This document shows, piece after piece, positions 46,817 through 55,806 of a DNA stretch of 64,000 nucleotides. The DNA is from an uncultured Bacteroidales bacterium (GTDB lineage Bacteria > Bacteroidota > Bacteroidia > Bacteroidales > UBA932), in assembly GCA_944323505.1 (NCBI GenBank), contig CALUST010000031.1, forward strand, positions 1 to 64,000, given 5' to 3'. The notes beneath the pieces are model-generated. The model was not told where the DNA came from, searched no databases, and was given only the letters and a program-made list of their open reading frames with translations. The position numbers and the translations under genes were made by a program. Numbering within the stretch: the first letter of the stretch is position 1; every line of letters begins with the position of its first letter.

Positions 46817-47425
46817 CAGGGACAATATCCCTTCGGCGGCGAACATCTGTCTGTAGGCTTCTGCCTTTCTTTCCAGAGGGAGCGGGTAGGCTCTTGACGA
46901 AGACGGCATCCTCCAGAAATCCAGTCCTCCTGTCTGCAGGCATTGCCCCGTCTTGGGGGTGGCGCATCCAAGATATTCCGCCACGGCTTCCGTCGCCTTT
47001 TCACCTGTCGTCACCACTGCACGGCATTCCGGCATCCTGTCCAGCAGTGTCCTTATGTCGGTGGCTGAGACTATCTCAAGAAATTTGTCAGAGGCATTGT
47101 CCTTCAGCCGCCTTATTTCCGAGGCGGAGTCATAGAGGGCGATGCCTTTTTCCTCGCAGAACCTGACAATCCTCTCCTTGTCGAACCGCTTCTCTCCCGG
47201 TCTTTCAAAATGTCTCCTGTCCCCGAAGAATACCAGCCCGACTATTCTCCACATGTCATTGGTGAAATTGGGGTAGAAGAACTCCATTGACCAGCGTTCT
47301 TTCTTCGGAGGGAAACTCCCGAGCATCAGGATCCGTGCCCCTTCAGGAATGAAAGGGCTGAGCGGATGCCTCTCGGTCGTGGCATCTGTCTTCATAGTGT
47401 CGTGAGCCTGTGTGCCTTGTTCCAT
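46787..47425 (-). CDS. Uracil-DNA glycosylase-superfamily DNA glycosylase (TDG/Mug-like)
   Basis: The 212-aa protein has the motif-1 region ILMLGSFPPKKERW and FYPNFTNDMWRIVG, typical of a TDG/Mug-like branch of the uracil-DNA glycosylase superfamily acting on mispaired or damaged bases; a later QTGGLDFWRMPSSSRAYP supplies the second motif. The start at 47425 (MEQGTQAHD) is chosen because an AGGAGG (47435-47440, minus strand) lies nine bases upstream and the promoter predicts a short leader; Met at 47395 is an alternative. The last codons overlap the end of lpdA on the other strand by 30 bases, an antisense coding overlap. Confidence 0.78.
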   Translation of the reverse strand: MEQGTQAHDTMKTDATTERHPLSPFIPEGARILMLGSFPPKKERWSMEFFYPNFTNDMWRIVGLVFFGDRRHFERPGEKRFDKERIVRFCEEKGIALYDSASEIRRLKDNASDKFLEIVSATDIRTLLDRMPECRAVVTTGEKATEAVAEYLGCATPKTGQCLQTGGLDFWRMPSSSRAYPLPLERKAEAYRQMFAAEGILSLSQCPENLIQ

Positions 47426-47447
47426 CCTGTGTTTCCTCCTGAGACGG

Positions 47448-47455
47448 CAAAGGTA
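47448..47455 (-). promoter_or_regulatory. -7 box TACCTTTG for the DNA glycosylase
   Basis: An exact TAnnTTTG match on the minus strand, just upstream of the AGGAGG and the chosen ATG at 47425; predicted leader about 17 nt. Confidence 0.5.
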
Positions 47456-47539
47456 GTCAATCCCCGGGAAAAGATGGCCGCCCGGCTTTGATTTCTTGTC
47501 AATTTTTGTTTCTTTTGCTGACCATTTTTGAAAGGACAG

Positions 47540-49393
47540 ATGAAAGTTTGTATTGCTGAAAAGCCCAGTGTGGCGAGAGAAATTGCGGAAGTGCTCGGTG
47601 CAAAGACAAGGAAAAACGGGTATCTGGAGGGCAACGGCTACCAGGTCACCTGGACATTCGGTCATCTGTGTATGCTGAAAGAGCCTGACGACTATTCTCC
47701 ACAATGGAAATACTGGGCCTTGTCCTCGCTTCCGATGATACCGCCCAGGTTCGGCATCAAACTCATCGACAATGACACATACAGGCAGCAGTTCGCTGTC
47801 ATTGAGAGCCTCATGCAGAATGCCGAGATGATCATCAACTGCGGCGATGCCGGACAGGAGGGGGAGCTCATACAGAGATGGGTGATGCTGAAGGCAAAGG
47901 CCAGGTGCCCGGTGTACAGGCTTTGGGTGTCGTCGCTGACAGAAGAGTCCATCAGGGAGGGATTTGCCAATCTCAAGGAGCAGCAGGAATATGACAGGCT
48001 GTATGAGGCCGGCCTTTCCAGGGCGATAGGAGACTGGATACTGGGGATGAATGCGACCAGACTGTATACATTGCGGTTCGGACAGAACCGCCAGGTGCTG
48101 TCTATAGGTAGGGTCCAGACCCCGACTCTCGCCATGATAGTCAGGCGGCAGGAGGAGATAGAGAATTTCAGGCCAGAGCAGTACTGGGAACTCAAGACCA
48201 GGTACAGGAATGTGGTATTCTCGTCATCCAAAGGACGGTTCTCCTCCAAAGAGGACGGGGAGACATTGCTTTCGGCGGTCGCCGGAGAGCCGTTCGTCGT
48301 GACAGGTGTGTCGGAAAAGAAAGGAAAGGAGTCCGCACCCCGTCTGTTTGACCTGACATCTCTCCAGGTGGAGTGCAACAGGAAGTATGCTTTCACCGCC
48401 GACGAGACATTGAGGCTGATACAGTCCCTGTATGAAAAGAAACTCACTACATATCCGCGTGTCGATACTGTCTTTCTGAGCGACGACATCTATCCGAAGG
48501 TCCCTCATATACTTGAAGGCCTGCGCGGATATGAGGTTCTTACCGCTCCGCTCAAAGGGGCAAGACTGCCCAAGAGCAAGAAGGTATTCGACAATTCCAA
48601 GGTGACCGACCATCATGCCATCATTCCCACCGGAGTGCCTGCCGTGAATATGGACGACAGGGAGTCGAAGGTGTATGATATGATTGCCAGACGTTTCATT
48701 GCCGCATTCTATCCTGAATGCCAGGTGTCTGTGACGACGGTATCGGGAAAGTCCGGGAATGTGGATTTCAAGACCACCGGCAAGCAGATATTGAGTCCGG
48801 GGTGGAAGACCGTCTTCGGACAGGAGAGGCCTGATGCCAGGGCCGATGCGGGCGATGAGGATGCGGAAAAGGATGAGGAGAAAGTGCTGCCTCAGTTTCA
48901 GACAGGGGAGAGCGGTCCTCATGAGCCGTTTCTGAAGGAGTCATGGACGACTGCCCCCAAGCCATACACCGAGGCCACCTTGCTGAGAGCGATGGAGACC
49001 GCAGGCAAGACGGTTGAGGATGATGCACTCCGCGACGCGCTCAAGGAAAACGGGATTGGCCGCCCGTCCACCAGGGCTGCGATAATCGAGACATTGTTCA
49101 AACGTCATTATATACGCAAGGAGAGGAAAAGCCTGTTCCCTACTGACACGGGACGTGAACTCATCGGGGTCATCAAGGAGGAGCTGCTCAAAAGTGCCGA
49201 ACTCACCGGACAGTGGGAGAAGAAGCTGAGGATGATTGAGAAAGGAACGTATGAGGCCGGGGCATTCATCGATGAACTGAAGACAATGGCAAGGGATATA
49301 GTCTATTCTGTGCTTTCCGACAATTCTCTCCGCCAGGTTACTGTCATGCAGGTGGACAAGGCTGCCGGGCAGACTTCAAAATCAGGCAGGTGA
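47540..49393 (+). CDS. topB: DNA topoisomerase III
   Basis: The 617-aa type IA topoisomerase relaxes and decatenates DNA by passing strands through a single-strand break. It has the TOPRIM start MKVCIAEKPSVAREIAEVLG, DAGQEGELIQRW with the metal acidic residues, the active-site Tyr in TTYPRVDTVFLS, and HHAIIPTG. It lacks a C-terminal zinc ribbon (few Cys at the end), like many compact TopB proteins. The ATG at 47540 is preferred over a TTG four codons upstream. The neighbourhood shows no mobile-element genes, so it looks chromosomal. Confidence 0.94.
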   Translation: MKVCIAEKPSVAREIAEVLGAKTRKNGYLEGNGYQVTWTFGHLCMLKEPDDYSPQWKYWALSSLPMIPPRFGIKLIDNDTYRQQFAVIESLMQNAEMIINCGDAGQEGELIQRWVMLKAKARCPVYRLWVSSLTEESIREGFANLKEQQEYDRLYEAGLSRAIGDWILGMNATRLYTLRFGQNRQVLSIGRVQTPTLAMIVRRQEEIENFRPEQYWELKTRYRNVVFSSSKGRFSSKEDGETLLSAVAGEPFVVTGVSEKKGKESAPRLFDLTSLQVECNRKYAFTADETLRLIQSLYEKKLTTYPRVDTVFLSDDIYPKVPHILEGLRGYEVLTAPLKGARLPKSKKVFDNSKVTDHHAIIPTGVPAVNMDDRESKVYDMIARRFIAAFYPECQVSVTTVSGKSGNVDFKTTGKQILSPGWKTVFGQERPDARADAGDEDAEKDEEKVLPQFQTGESGPHEPFLKESWTTAPKPYTEATLLRAMETAGKTVEDDALRDALKENGIGRPSTRAAIIETLFKRHYIRKERKSLFPTDTGRELIGVIKEELLKSAELTGQWEKKLRMIEKGTYEAGAFIDELKTMARDIVYSVLSDNSLRQVTVMQVDKAAGQTSKSGR

Positions 49394-49395
49394 CA

Positions 49396-49427
49396 TTTGC
49401 TCCTGACGGCAAAAGTTCCTATATTTA
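49396..49427 (+). promoter_or_regulatory. Promoter TTTG-N20-TATATTTA for the epimerase-like gene
   Basis: TTTG at 49396-49399 and TATATTTA at 49420-49427 are 20 nt apart; the ATG at 49447 lies about 12 nt after the predicted start. Confidence 0.55.
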
Positions 49428-49446
49428 CTTGTCAGTATCTTGAATC

Positions 49447-50391
49447 ATGGAAACATTGTCAAACGGCATCCTGACCGTCGAGGTCAGCGGGCATGGTGCT
49501 GAACTCTGCAGCATCAGGAAAGGCGGTACAGAGTATCTGTGGCAGGCAGATCCTGCATTCTGGAAGCGACACTCACCGGTGCTTTTCCCCATAGTCGGGA
49601 GCGTCTGGAACGGACATTTCAAGGTGGACGGGAAGGAATATCCGATGTCTCAGCACGGCTTTGCAAGAGACATGGATTTCAGGCTGCTCGCCATAGGGCC
49701 GGACGAGGTGCGCTACATCCTGGAGTCTGATGAGGGGACGCTTGCCTTATATCCGTACCGGTTTGCCCTCATTATAGGATACCGGCTGGTCGGGAACAGG
49801 ATTGAGGTCACCTGGAGCGTCTCCAATACGTCAGAGAAGGAGATACATTTCCAGATAGGGGCGCATCCGGCATATTATTACCCTGACTTTGACCCGTCGT
49901 CTGCCGGGAGGGGATTCTTCCTGCTTGAAGGCCCGTCTGCCCCGGGAGAGATGGAGTATTATCTTGTAAAGGAGAAAGGCTGTGCGGATCCGGACACAAA
50001 ATACACACTGCGTGGCTCCTTCCCGTCCCGTTACGGTCGTGAGACAGACGATATTGCCGCAAGGGTGGCAAAGGAGGGAAGAAGGAGTGAGATCCTGCCA
50101 CTGGATACCCATACTTTTGATCGCGATGCCCTCATCTTTGACGACAGCCAGATAGACATGGTCACTCTGCTGACCGGTGCCGGAGAGCCGTGGTTGGGCA
50201 TGAAATTCGACTCTCCTCTGGTCGGCCTCTGGTCTCCAGGCGGCAAGAACGCGCCTTTCGTCTGCATAGAGCCGTGGTTCGGCAGATGTGACAGGGTCGG
50301 ATATGACGGGGAATTCCGCTTCCGCGACCATGTCATGCATCTTGCCCCGATGCAGACGTTCAATGCAGGATATGAGATAGAGATATTCTAG
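49447..50391 (+). CDS. Aldose 1-epimerase-like (galactose mutarotase family) protein
   Basis: The 314-aa beta-sandwich protein matches the LacX/aldose-epimerase branch: VSGHGAELCSIRKGGTEYLWQAD, HSPVLFPIVG, SQHGFARDMDF, QIGAHPAYYYPD (catalytic His region) and FVCIEPWFGRCD with the catalytic Glu. It would interconvert alpha and beta anomers of free sugars. The physiological sugar is unknown, and its neighbours give no carbohydrate context. It converges on the CobW gene with a four-base gap. Confidence 0.86.
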   Translation: METLSNGILTVEVSGHGAELCSIRKGGTEYLWQADPAFWKRHSPVLFPIVGSVWNGHFKVDGKEYPMSQHGFARDMDFRLLAIGPDEVRYILESDEGTLALYPYRFALIIGYRLVGNRIEVTWSVSNTSEKEIHFQIGAHPAYYYPDFDPSSAGRGFFLLEGPSAPGEMEYYLVKEKGCADPDTKYTLRGSFPSRYGRETDDIAARVAKEGRRSEILPLDTHTFDRDALIFDDSQIDMVTLLTGAGEPWLGMKFDSPLVGLWSPGGKNAPFVCIEPWFGRCDRVGYDGEFRFRDHVMHLAPMQTFNAGYEIEIF

Positions 50392-50395
50392 GCGG

Positions 50396-51637
50396 TCATT
50401 CGAGGCACTGGTCAAGGTCGCTTATGATCTGCTCCTTGTCCATGTCCTGGCCGATGAAGACTATCTTCTGCATCCTGTCCCCGTACTGAGAGTCCCAGTC
50501 TTTGAAGAAATTCGGGTCCTGGCGCATCAGTTCGAGCCTGTCCTCTTCCGGGGCGGTGGCGTACCATTGTCCGGCCTCGCGCAGGAGTTTCTGTCTGCCG
50601 GCCTGTTCGAACAGGTATGACATGTCCCTGTTTTCTGAGAAATAGCAGACTCCTTTCGCCCTTATGACGCTTTTTGGCCATTTCCTGGCTACGAAATTGT
50701 CGAATTTGTTGAGGTCGAATGCCGGGCGTCTGTAGTAGACAAAGGTACCGATGCCATATTCCTCGGTCTCTCCTCCTTCGTGATGGTGGTGATGATGCCC
50801 ATGGCCGTCATGGTCATGTCCGTGCTCATGCCCGTCTTCTTCGCCGTGGCTGTAGTGGAGGTGCATCCCGTGGTTCCTTGCCTCAAGTTCCTCCTCTGCG
50901 GTGGACTGGCGTTCGATACCCTGTATCCATCCTGCGGAAGTGGCCACCTTGTCAAAGTCAAAGAGTCCTGTGTTGAGGATGCGGTCAAGTTCGATTCCGG
51001 CATAGTCGCACTCTATTATTTCGGCGCGCGGCTGCAGTGTGCGTATTATCCGCCTTATCCGGGCAAGTTCCTCTGGCTTTACTTCGGAAGCCTTGTTGAG
51101 AAGTATGATGTTGCAGAACTCAATCTGCTGAATGATGAGATTCTCGATGTCCTCTTCATCAATGTCCTTGCGCGTAAGATTCTCCCCGCATGCGAATTCG
51201 CTTTCCATCCTGAGGGCATCCACCACGGTCACAATGCAGTCAAGCCTGCAGATGCCGTATTTCCTGTATGCCTCTCCGAGAGTCGGGATGGTGCAGATGG
51301 TCTGTGCGATAGGCTCCGGTTCGCAGATGCCGCTTGCCTCTATGACGATATAGTCAAATTTCTGCATTCTCGTCAGTTCGTATATCTGCTCAACGAGATC
51401 TGCCTTGAGGGTACAGCAGATGCATCCGTTCTGGAGCGCGACCAGACTGTCATCCTTGCTGCCTACGACCCCGCCTTTCTGTATCAGGTCGGCATCGATG
51501 TTCACCTCTCCTATGTCATTGACGATTACTGCGAATCTGATTCCTTTCATGTTTGAAAGGATGTTGTTGACGAGAGTCGTCTTGCCGCTTCCGAGATAGC
51601 CGGTCAGAAGCAGGACCGGGATAATTCTGTTCTCCAT
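50396..51637 (-). CDS. CobW/COG0523 GTPase (metal chaperone)
   Basis: The 413-aa P-loop GTPase has Walker A GYLGSGKTT (13-21), the metal-binding CxCC as GCICC (71-75) and IEASGICEP. A low-complexity His-rich stretch near residue 265-285 (EDGHEHGHDHDGHGHHHHHHEG) precedes the C-terminal CobW domain. COG0523 proteins deliver zinc or other metals to client enzymes, often under zinc limitation (YjiA, YeiR, ZigA). Without cobalamin genes nearby, a zinc role is favoured. It converges on the epimerase-like gene. Confidence 0.9.
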   Translation of the reverse strand: MENRIIPVLLLTGYLGSGKTTLVNNILSNMKGIRFAVIVNDIGEVNIDADLIQKGGVVGSKDDSLVALQNGCICCTLKADLVEQIYELTRMQKFDYIVIEASGICEPEPIAQTICTIPTLGEAYRKYGICRLDCIVTVVDALRMESEFACGENLTRKDIDEEDIENLIIQQIEFCNIILLNKASEVKPEELARIRRIIRTLQPRAEIIECDYAGIELDRILNTGLFDFDKVATSAGWIQGIERQSTAEEELEARNHGMHLHYSHGEEDGHEHGHDHDGHGHHHHHHEGGETEEYGIGTFVYYRRPAFDLNKFDNFVARKWPKSVIRAKGVCYFSENRDMSYLFEQAGRQKLLREAGQWYATAPEEDRLELMRQDPNFFKDWDSQYGDRMQKIVFIGQDMDKEQIISDLDQCLE

Positions 51638-51695
51638 GTCTTTTTTTCCTCTTTACATCTGCCGGACAGGGCTGACGGGCCTGACCGCAGGGCTG

Positions 51696-51703
51696 CAAAA
51701 ATA
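51696..51703 (-). promoter_or_regulatory. -7 box TATTTTTG for the CobW gene
   Basis: An exact TAnnTTTG match on the minus strand, about 59 bases before the ATG, in the gap after the TSUP gene. No zinc-operator pattern is recognisable. Confidence 0.45.
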
Positions 51704-51727
51704 CATTTTATTTTCATAAAACGTTCT

Positions 51728-52444
51728 TCATACGGAAAGAAAAAGCCAGATGGAGCATACTGTCATGACGATGGCGACGGTCCTTCTGTAGATTTTCCTT
51801 TTGATGGTCCTGATTCTCCGCATTGCTATCCAGTTGCCGAGCATCATCGCCCCTCCGATGTACAGGCCCTCGGATATGATATGTCCCGAGACAAGGCCGA
51901 ATTCGCCGTATGTGATAATCTGGACGATATGCATGGCAGTTGCTGCAGCGGCTTCGGTTGCTATATAGGCTACGGGGGAGAGTCCCAAGGTGAGGAATAC
52001 TGCGCTGCTGACAGGACCCGAGAGGCTTAGCAGGCCGTTGATGCCCCCTGCGACCCCGCCTCCGGTAAGCATTGTCCATTTCGAGCGCGGCAGCCGAAGC
52101 CTGTCTGTCATCTCAAGGAAGGAGAAGATTATCAGGATGATACATAGTATCCTTGTCATCAGGACTTTGGGCACGATGACAAAGCCGTAGGCTCCAAGAA
52201 TGGTGAGAGGGATGGCCGGAATCAGGAAAAATCCCGCCTTTCTCCATCTGATGGACCGGAATCCGGCAGCCATCCTGAAGATGTTGCTCAACAGCTGGGA
52301 TACCGTTGACATCGGTACGGCGACCTCAATCCCGTAGCAGGATGTCATGGCAGGCAGGAGTATCATGCTCCCGCCGAAACCCACTGTCCCGGAAAGCAGG
52401 CCGGCGGCGAATCCGGCCACAATCAGAATGATTTCCTCCCACAT
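51728..52444 (-). CDS. TSUP (TauE/SafE) membrane permease
   Basis: The 238-aa protein has about eight membrane helices in two TSUP halves: FAAGLLSGTVGFGGSMILLPAM in the first and GGVAGGINGLLSLSGPVSSAVFL in the second. Family members export sulfite or sulfoacetate or exchange other anions. The start at 52444 (MWEEIILIVAGF) is chosen because the promoter's predicted start (near 52478) leaves no leader for the Met at 52474. Substrate unknown; its neighbours give no sulfur context. Confidence 0.85.
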   Translation of the reverse strand: MWEEIILIVAGFAAGLLSGTVGFGGSMILLPAMTSCYGIEVAVPMSTVSQLLSNIFRMAAGFRSIRWRKAGFFLIPAIPLTILGAYGFVIVPKVLMTRILCIILIIFSFLEMTDRLRLPRSKWTMLTGGGVAGGINGLLSLSGPVSSAVFLTLGLSPVAYIATEAAAATAMHIVQIITYGEFGLVSGHIISEGLYIGGAMMLGNWIAMRRIRTIKRKIYRRTVAIVMTVCSIWLFLSV

Positions 52445-52484
52445 CTTCTGCAAGATTATTCGGAACGGCATCATTGCCTGACGA

Positions 52485-52492
52485 CAAAGTTA
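52485..52492 (-). promoter_or_regulatory. -7 box TAACTTTG for the TSUP gene
   Basis: An exact TAnnTTTG match on the minus strand, back to back with the exporter box at 52515-52522. It decides against the Met at 52474. Confidence 0.5.
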
Positions 52493-52514
52493 ATCCAAAA
52501 TTCAGAAAATACCC

Positions 52515-52522
52515 TATCTTTG
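52515..52522 (+). promoter_or_regulatory. -7 box TATCTTTG for the six-gene exporter operon
   Basis: An exact TAnnTTTG match; predicted start near 52529. It rules out the upstream frame start at 52474 for the TolC-like gene and leaves a leader of about 75 nt. Confidence 0.5.
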
Positions 52523-52602
52523 TATATAGTTGGGGCGGTAATCATTCCGGCACCTGCCGTGGTATGAAGATTGCGGCTTCCGGCAACGAAAAATATTGCA
52601 AT

Positions 52603-53910
52603 ATGAAACATATCAGATGTCGTGTCGTAGTGTTGACATCACTGGTGTCTTCAGTGATGGCAGCAGTCTCCATCCCGGTGTCGGCAATCACATTGGAGGA
52701 GTGCTATCGGCTGGTGCATGACAATTATCCTTTAATACGCCAGTATGAACTGACAGAGGCGATGTCCCGCTATTCTTTCGAGAATGCCGCGATGGGATAT
52801 GCCCCAAAGATATCGCTCTCCGGACAGGCTTCCTATCAGAGCGACGTCACCGAGTTCCCGGAGGCCTTCAACAATCTCATGGCAATGGCCGGAGTGGATA
52901 TGGAAGGCCTGTCCCATGACCAGTACAAGGTACAGTTGAACATCAGCCAGACAATCTGGGACGGAGGCTACTCAAAGGCACAACGGGAAGCCGTCAAGGC
53001 CCAGCAGGAGGTCTCAAGGCTGAATCTCGACAAGGAGATGGAGGCTCTGAAGACGAGAGTCAACCAGATGTATTTCGGGATACTGATACTGGAGAAGAAC
53101 CTGCAGACCAATCTTTATATGGATACCCTCCTGTCATCCAATCTGGATGTTGTCCGGTCGGCTGTTGACAACGGTACGGCGACCATGAGCGATATTGACA
53201 ACATAAAGGTGGAGCTGCTGGCTCTCAGACAGGGGCGCAGGCAGCTGGAGAGCTCGCTGCGTACCTACAAGGATATGCTGGCCATAATGATAGGGCGGAA
53301 GATAGATGATGACGAGATATTCGGGATACCGCAGGTGCAGCTGGTGGACACGAGTCTCAACATGAGGACTGAACTCAGGCTCTTCGATGCCAGGATCAGG
53401 GAGATAGAGGCCCGGAAAAAGATGCTGGATGTGGCGATAATGCCTAAATTCGGATTCTTCGCACAGGGATGGTACGGAAAGCCCGGCCTGAACATCTTTG
53501 ATGACATGGTCTATAACCGGATGTCATGGAACGGGATAGCCGGCATCACGTTCCAGTGGGACATCAGCGGCTTCTATACGAGGAAGAATGATATGAGGAA
53601 GATAGACCTGTCCATGAATTCCGTAAGTCTCCAGAGGGATGTGTTCAAATGGAATACGGACATACAGCAGTCCCAGATACAGAATGAGATAGACAGGATG
53701 TACGAGATGAAGGCCTCTGATGACGAGATAGTACGCCTCAGGGAATCAGTCAGGAAGAATTCTGAATCCAGATACAGGAACGGGGTCATCACCGTAAATG
53801 ACCTGCTGCGGGACATTATTAATGAGAACAAGGCGATAATTGACCGCTCCCGCCATGAGATAGAACTTCTCAAGAACATCTACGACCTGAAAGTCGTCCT
53901 GAACCAATAA
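52603..53910 (+). CDS. TolC-family outer-membrane efflux protein (exporter operon)
   Basis: The 435-aa precursor has a signal peptide (MKHIRCRVVVLTSLVSSVMA...) and TolC-type helical repeats: LEECYRLVHDNYPLIRQYEL at the start and ...SRYRNGVITVNDLLRDIINENK... near the end. The ATG at 52603 is chosen because it carries the signal peptide; upstream frame starts lie before the promoter or lack one. It forms the outer-membrane duct for the HlyD/ABC-2 exporter encoded downstream. Confidence 0.9.
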   Translation: MKHIRCRVVVLTSLVSSVMAAVSIPVSAITLEECYRLVHDNYPLIRQYELTEAMSRYSFENAAMGYAPKISLSGQASYQSDVTEFPEAFNNLMAMAGVDMEGLSHDQYKVQLNISQTIWDGGYSKAQREAVKAQQEVSRLNLDKEMEALKTRVNQMYFGILILEKNLQTNLYMDTLLSSNLDVVRSAVDNGTATMSDIDNIKVELLALRQGRRQLESSLRTYKDMLAIMIGRKIDDDEIFGIPQVQLVDTSLNMRTELRLFDARIREIEARKKMLDVAIMPKFGFFAQGWYGKPGLNIFDDMVYNRMSWNGIAGITFQWDISGFYTRKNDMRKIDLSMNSVSLQRDVFKWNTDIQQSQIQNEIDRMYEMKASDDEIVRLRESVRKNSESRYRNGVITVNDLLRDIINENKAIIDRSRHEIELLKNIYDLKVVLNQ

Positions 53911-53944
53911 GGAAAACGGAAAAAGCAATAGCGGAATAGAAAAA

Positions 53945-54868
53945 ATGCCAAAAAACAGAAAAACTGATATGAAGATTATTTCGATAATGACGACAGTCCC
54001 TGCGCTGGTTCTCATGTTGTCGGCCTGCGGTGCCAACAGGAGCGGATATGATGCAGAAGGTTATTTCGAGTCCGTCGAGGTGACAGTGTCTGCCGAATCC
54101 ACCGGTAAGATTCTCTCTCTTGACGTAGAGGAAGGCCGGCATGTGGAAGCCGGACAGGTCCTGGGCTGTGTGGATACGGTGCAGCTGTATCTGACACGAA
54201 TGCAGCTTGAGAAGAATGCGGAGGCCGTGCTGAACAACCGTCCTGACATCGACAAGCAGGTAAGGGCTGCGGAGGAGCAGCTCAAGACGATGAAGCGGGA
54301 GAAGGAGCGTATCTCACGGCTTCTTGCAGACGGAGCCGCGACTCAGAAGCAGATGGATGACATCAATGCCCGTATTGCTGTGGCAGAAGTGCAGCTGGAT
54401 GCGCAGAAGACTGCGCTTTACAACTCTGTATCCAGTCTTGATGCCCAAAGTTCAGGTATAGGGATGCAGATAGCGCAGATTGAGGACAGGCTGGCCAAAT
54501 GCCGGATTGTCTCTCCCGTATCCGGGACAGTCCTGACAAAGTATGCTGAGGCGGGCGAGTTCGCCTCGGCCGGGAAGCCGCTATTCAAGGTGGCTGATCT
54601 GGACAGGGTCTTCCTGCGGGCCTACGTGACCTCGGCGCAGTTGTCGGAGATACGTCTCGGACAGGAGGTCAAGGTATATTCGGACTATGGCAAGGGATAT
54701 GTCAAGGAGTATCCCGGGACTGTGACATGGATTTCGGACAAGAGCGAGTTCACGCCGAAGAACATACAGACCGAGGATGAGAGGAAGAATCTTGTGTACG
54801 CAGTCAAGGTCGCTGTCGACAATGACGGTCTTGTCAAACTGGGAATGTACGGCGGGATTGTGTTCTGA
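53945..54868 (+). CDS. HlyD-type adaptor lipoprotein
   Basis: The 307-aa precursor has a lipoprotein signal ending LMLSAC (Cys28, or Cys20 if Met at 53969 is used). The mature part is a membrane-fusion protein: beta-strand VEVTVSAESTGKILSLDVEEG, a coiled hairpin (VRAAEEQLKTMKREKERISRLL), and RIVSPVSGTVLTKYAEAGEF. It corresponds to E. coli YbhG-type adaptors of ABC-2 exporters, but is lipid-anchored rather than membrane-spanning. Two ATPase genes follow. Confidence 0.87.
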   Translation: MPKNRKTDMKIISIMTTVPALVLMLSACGANRSGYDAEGYFESVEVTVSAESTGKILSLDVEEGRHVEAGQVLGCVDTVQLYLTRMQLEKNAEAVLNNRPDIDKQVRAAEEQLKTMKREKERISRLLADGAATQKQMDDINARIAVAEVQLDAQKTALYNSVSSLDAQSSGIGMQIAQIEDRLAKCRIVSPVSGTVLTKYAEAGEFASAGKPLFKVADLDRVFLRAYVTSAQLSEIRLGQEVKVYSDYGKGYVKEYPGTVTWISDKSEFTPKNIQTEDERKNLVYAVKVAVDNDGLVKLGMYGGIVF

Positions 54869-54882
54869 CACGGAGGATAGGG

Positions 54883-55806
54883 ATGGATTCCATAGTCATA
54901 CATAGTCTCAGGAAATCCTATGGCAGGAATCTTCCGCCGGCAGTCGATCTGCAGACGGATGTCACTGTCGCCAAAGGGGAGCTGTTCGGCATCATAGGCC
55001 CGGACGGCGCGGGAAAGACCACGCTGTTCAGGATGCTTGCCACATTGGTCTCCCCGGACGCTGGTTCTGCGACTCTGGAGGGGCTTGATATAGTGCGGGA
55101 CTACCGTAAGGTGAGGACAATCATCGGATATATGCCAGGAAGGTTCTCATTGTATTCGGATCTGTCTGTACGGGAGAACCTTGAGTTCTTCGCGTCCGTG
55201 TTCGGAAAGGACATCGAGAGCAATTACGGACTGATAGAGAATATATATTGCCGCCTGAAACCGTTTGAGGACAGGAAGGCGGGCAAACTCTCCGGCGGCA
55301 TGAAGCAGAAACTTGCCCTGTGCTGCTCCCTGATACATTCTCCTGCTGTGCTGTTCCTTGATGAGCCTACCACCGGTGTGGATCCGTCTTCGAGACGTGA
55401 ACTGTGGGAGAATCTGGCCCAACTGAAGGAACAGGGGATGACAATCGTGGTATCCACGGCGTACATGGACGAGGCGGACAGATGTGACAGAGTGGCGATG
55501 ATGAAGTCCGGCAGGTTCCTGACAGTGGACTCCCCGTCGCGGATTATTTCAGGGTTTGACAAGAGGCTGCTGTCCGTGCGGTCAGACGAGATGTTCAGGC
55601 TGCTTAACGATCTGAGAACGGTCAGTGCCGTCGACAAGTGCTATACTTTCGGCGATACCCACCACATCACGCTCAGGCCGGGAGCCGGTATCTCACCGGA
55701 AGACCTGGGCAGGGAACTTGCCTCTGAATTCTCTCACAGGAATGTGTCTGTCAGAGAGATAGATGCCACATTGGAAGATTGTTACATGAATCTGGAGGAC
55801 AAATGA
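54883..55806 (+). CDS. ABC-2 exporter ATPase, first subunit
   Basis: The 307-aa ABC ATPase has Walker A GPDGAGKT (39-46), signature KLSGGMKQKLALCCSL, Walker B VLFLDEPTTGVDP and a C-terminal extension of about 80 residues. Its organisation equals the N-terminal half of E. coli YbhF, a single protein with two ATPase domains. The TGA overlaps the start of the next ATPase gene (ATGA). Confidence 0.9.
   Translation: MDSIVIHSLRKSYGRNLPPAVDLQTDVTVAKGELFGIIGPDGAGKTTLFRMLATLVSPDAGSATLEGLDIVRDYRKVRTIIGYMPGRFSLYSDLSVRENLEFFASVFGKDIESNYGLIENIYCRLKPFEDRKAGKLSGGMKQKLALCCSLIHSPAVLFLDEPTTGVDPSSRRELWENLAQLKEQGMTIVVSTAYMDEADRCDRVAMMKSGRFLTVDSPSRIISGFDKRLLSVRSDEMFRLLNDLRTVSAVDKCYTFGDTHHITLRPGAGISPEDLGRELASEFSHRNVSVREIDATLEDCYMNLEDK

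Noticed and set aside
47540..49393. topB as a sign of a conjugative element
   Set aside because: No tra, integrase, relaxase or atypical composition is visible around it; the neighbours are housekeeping genes.
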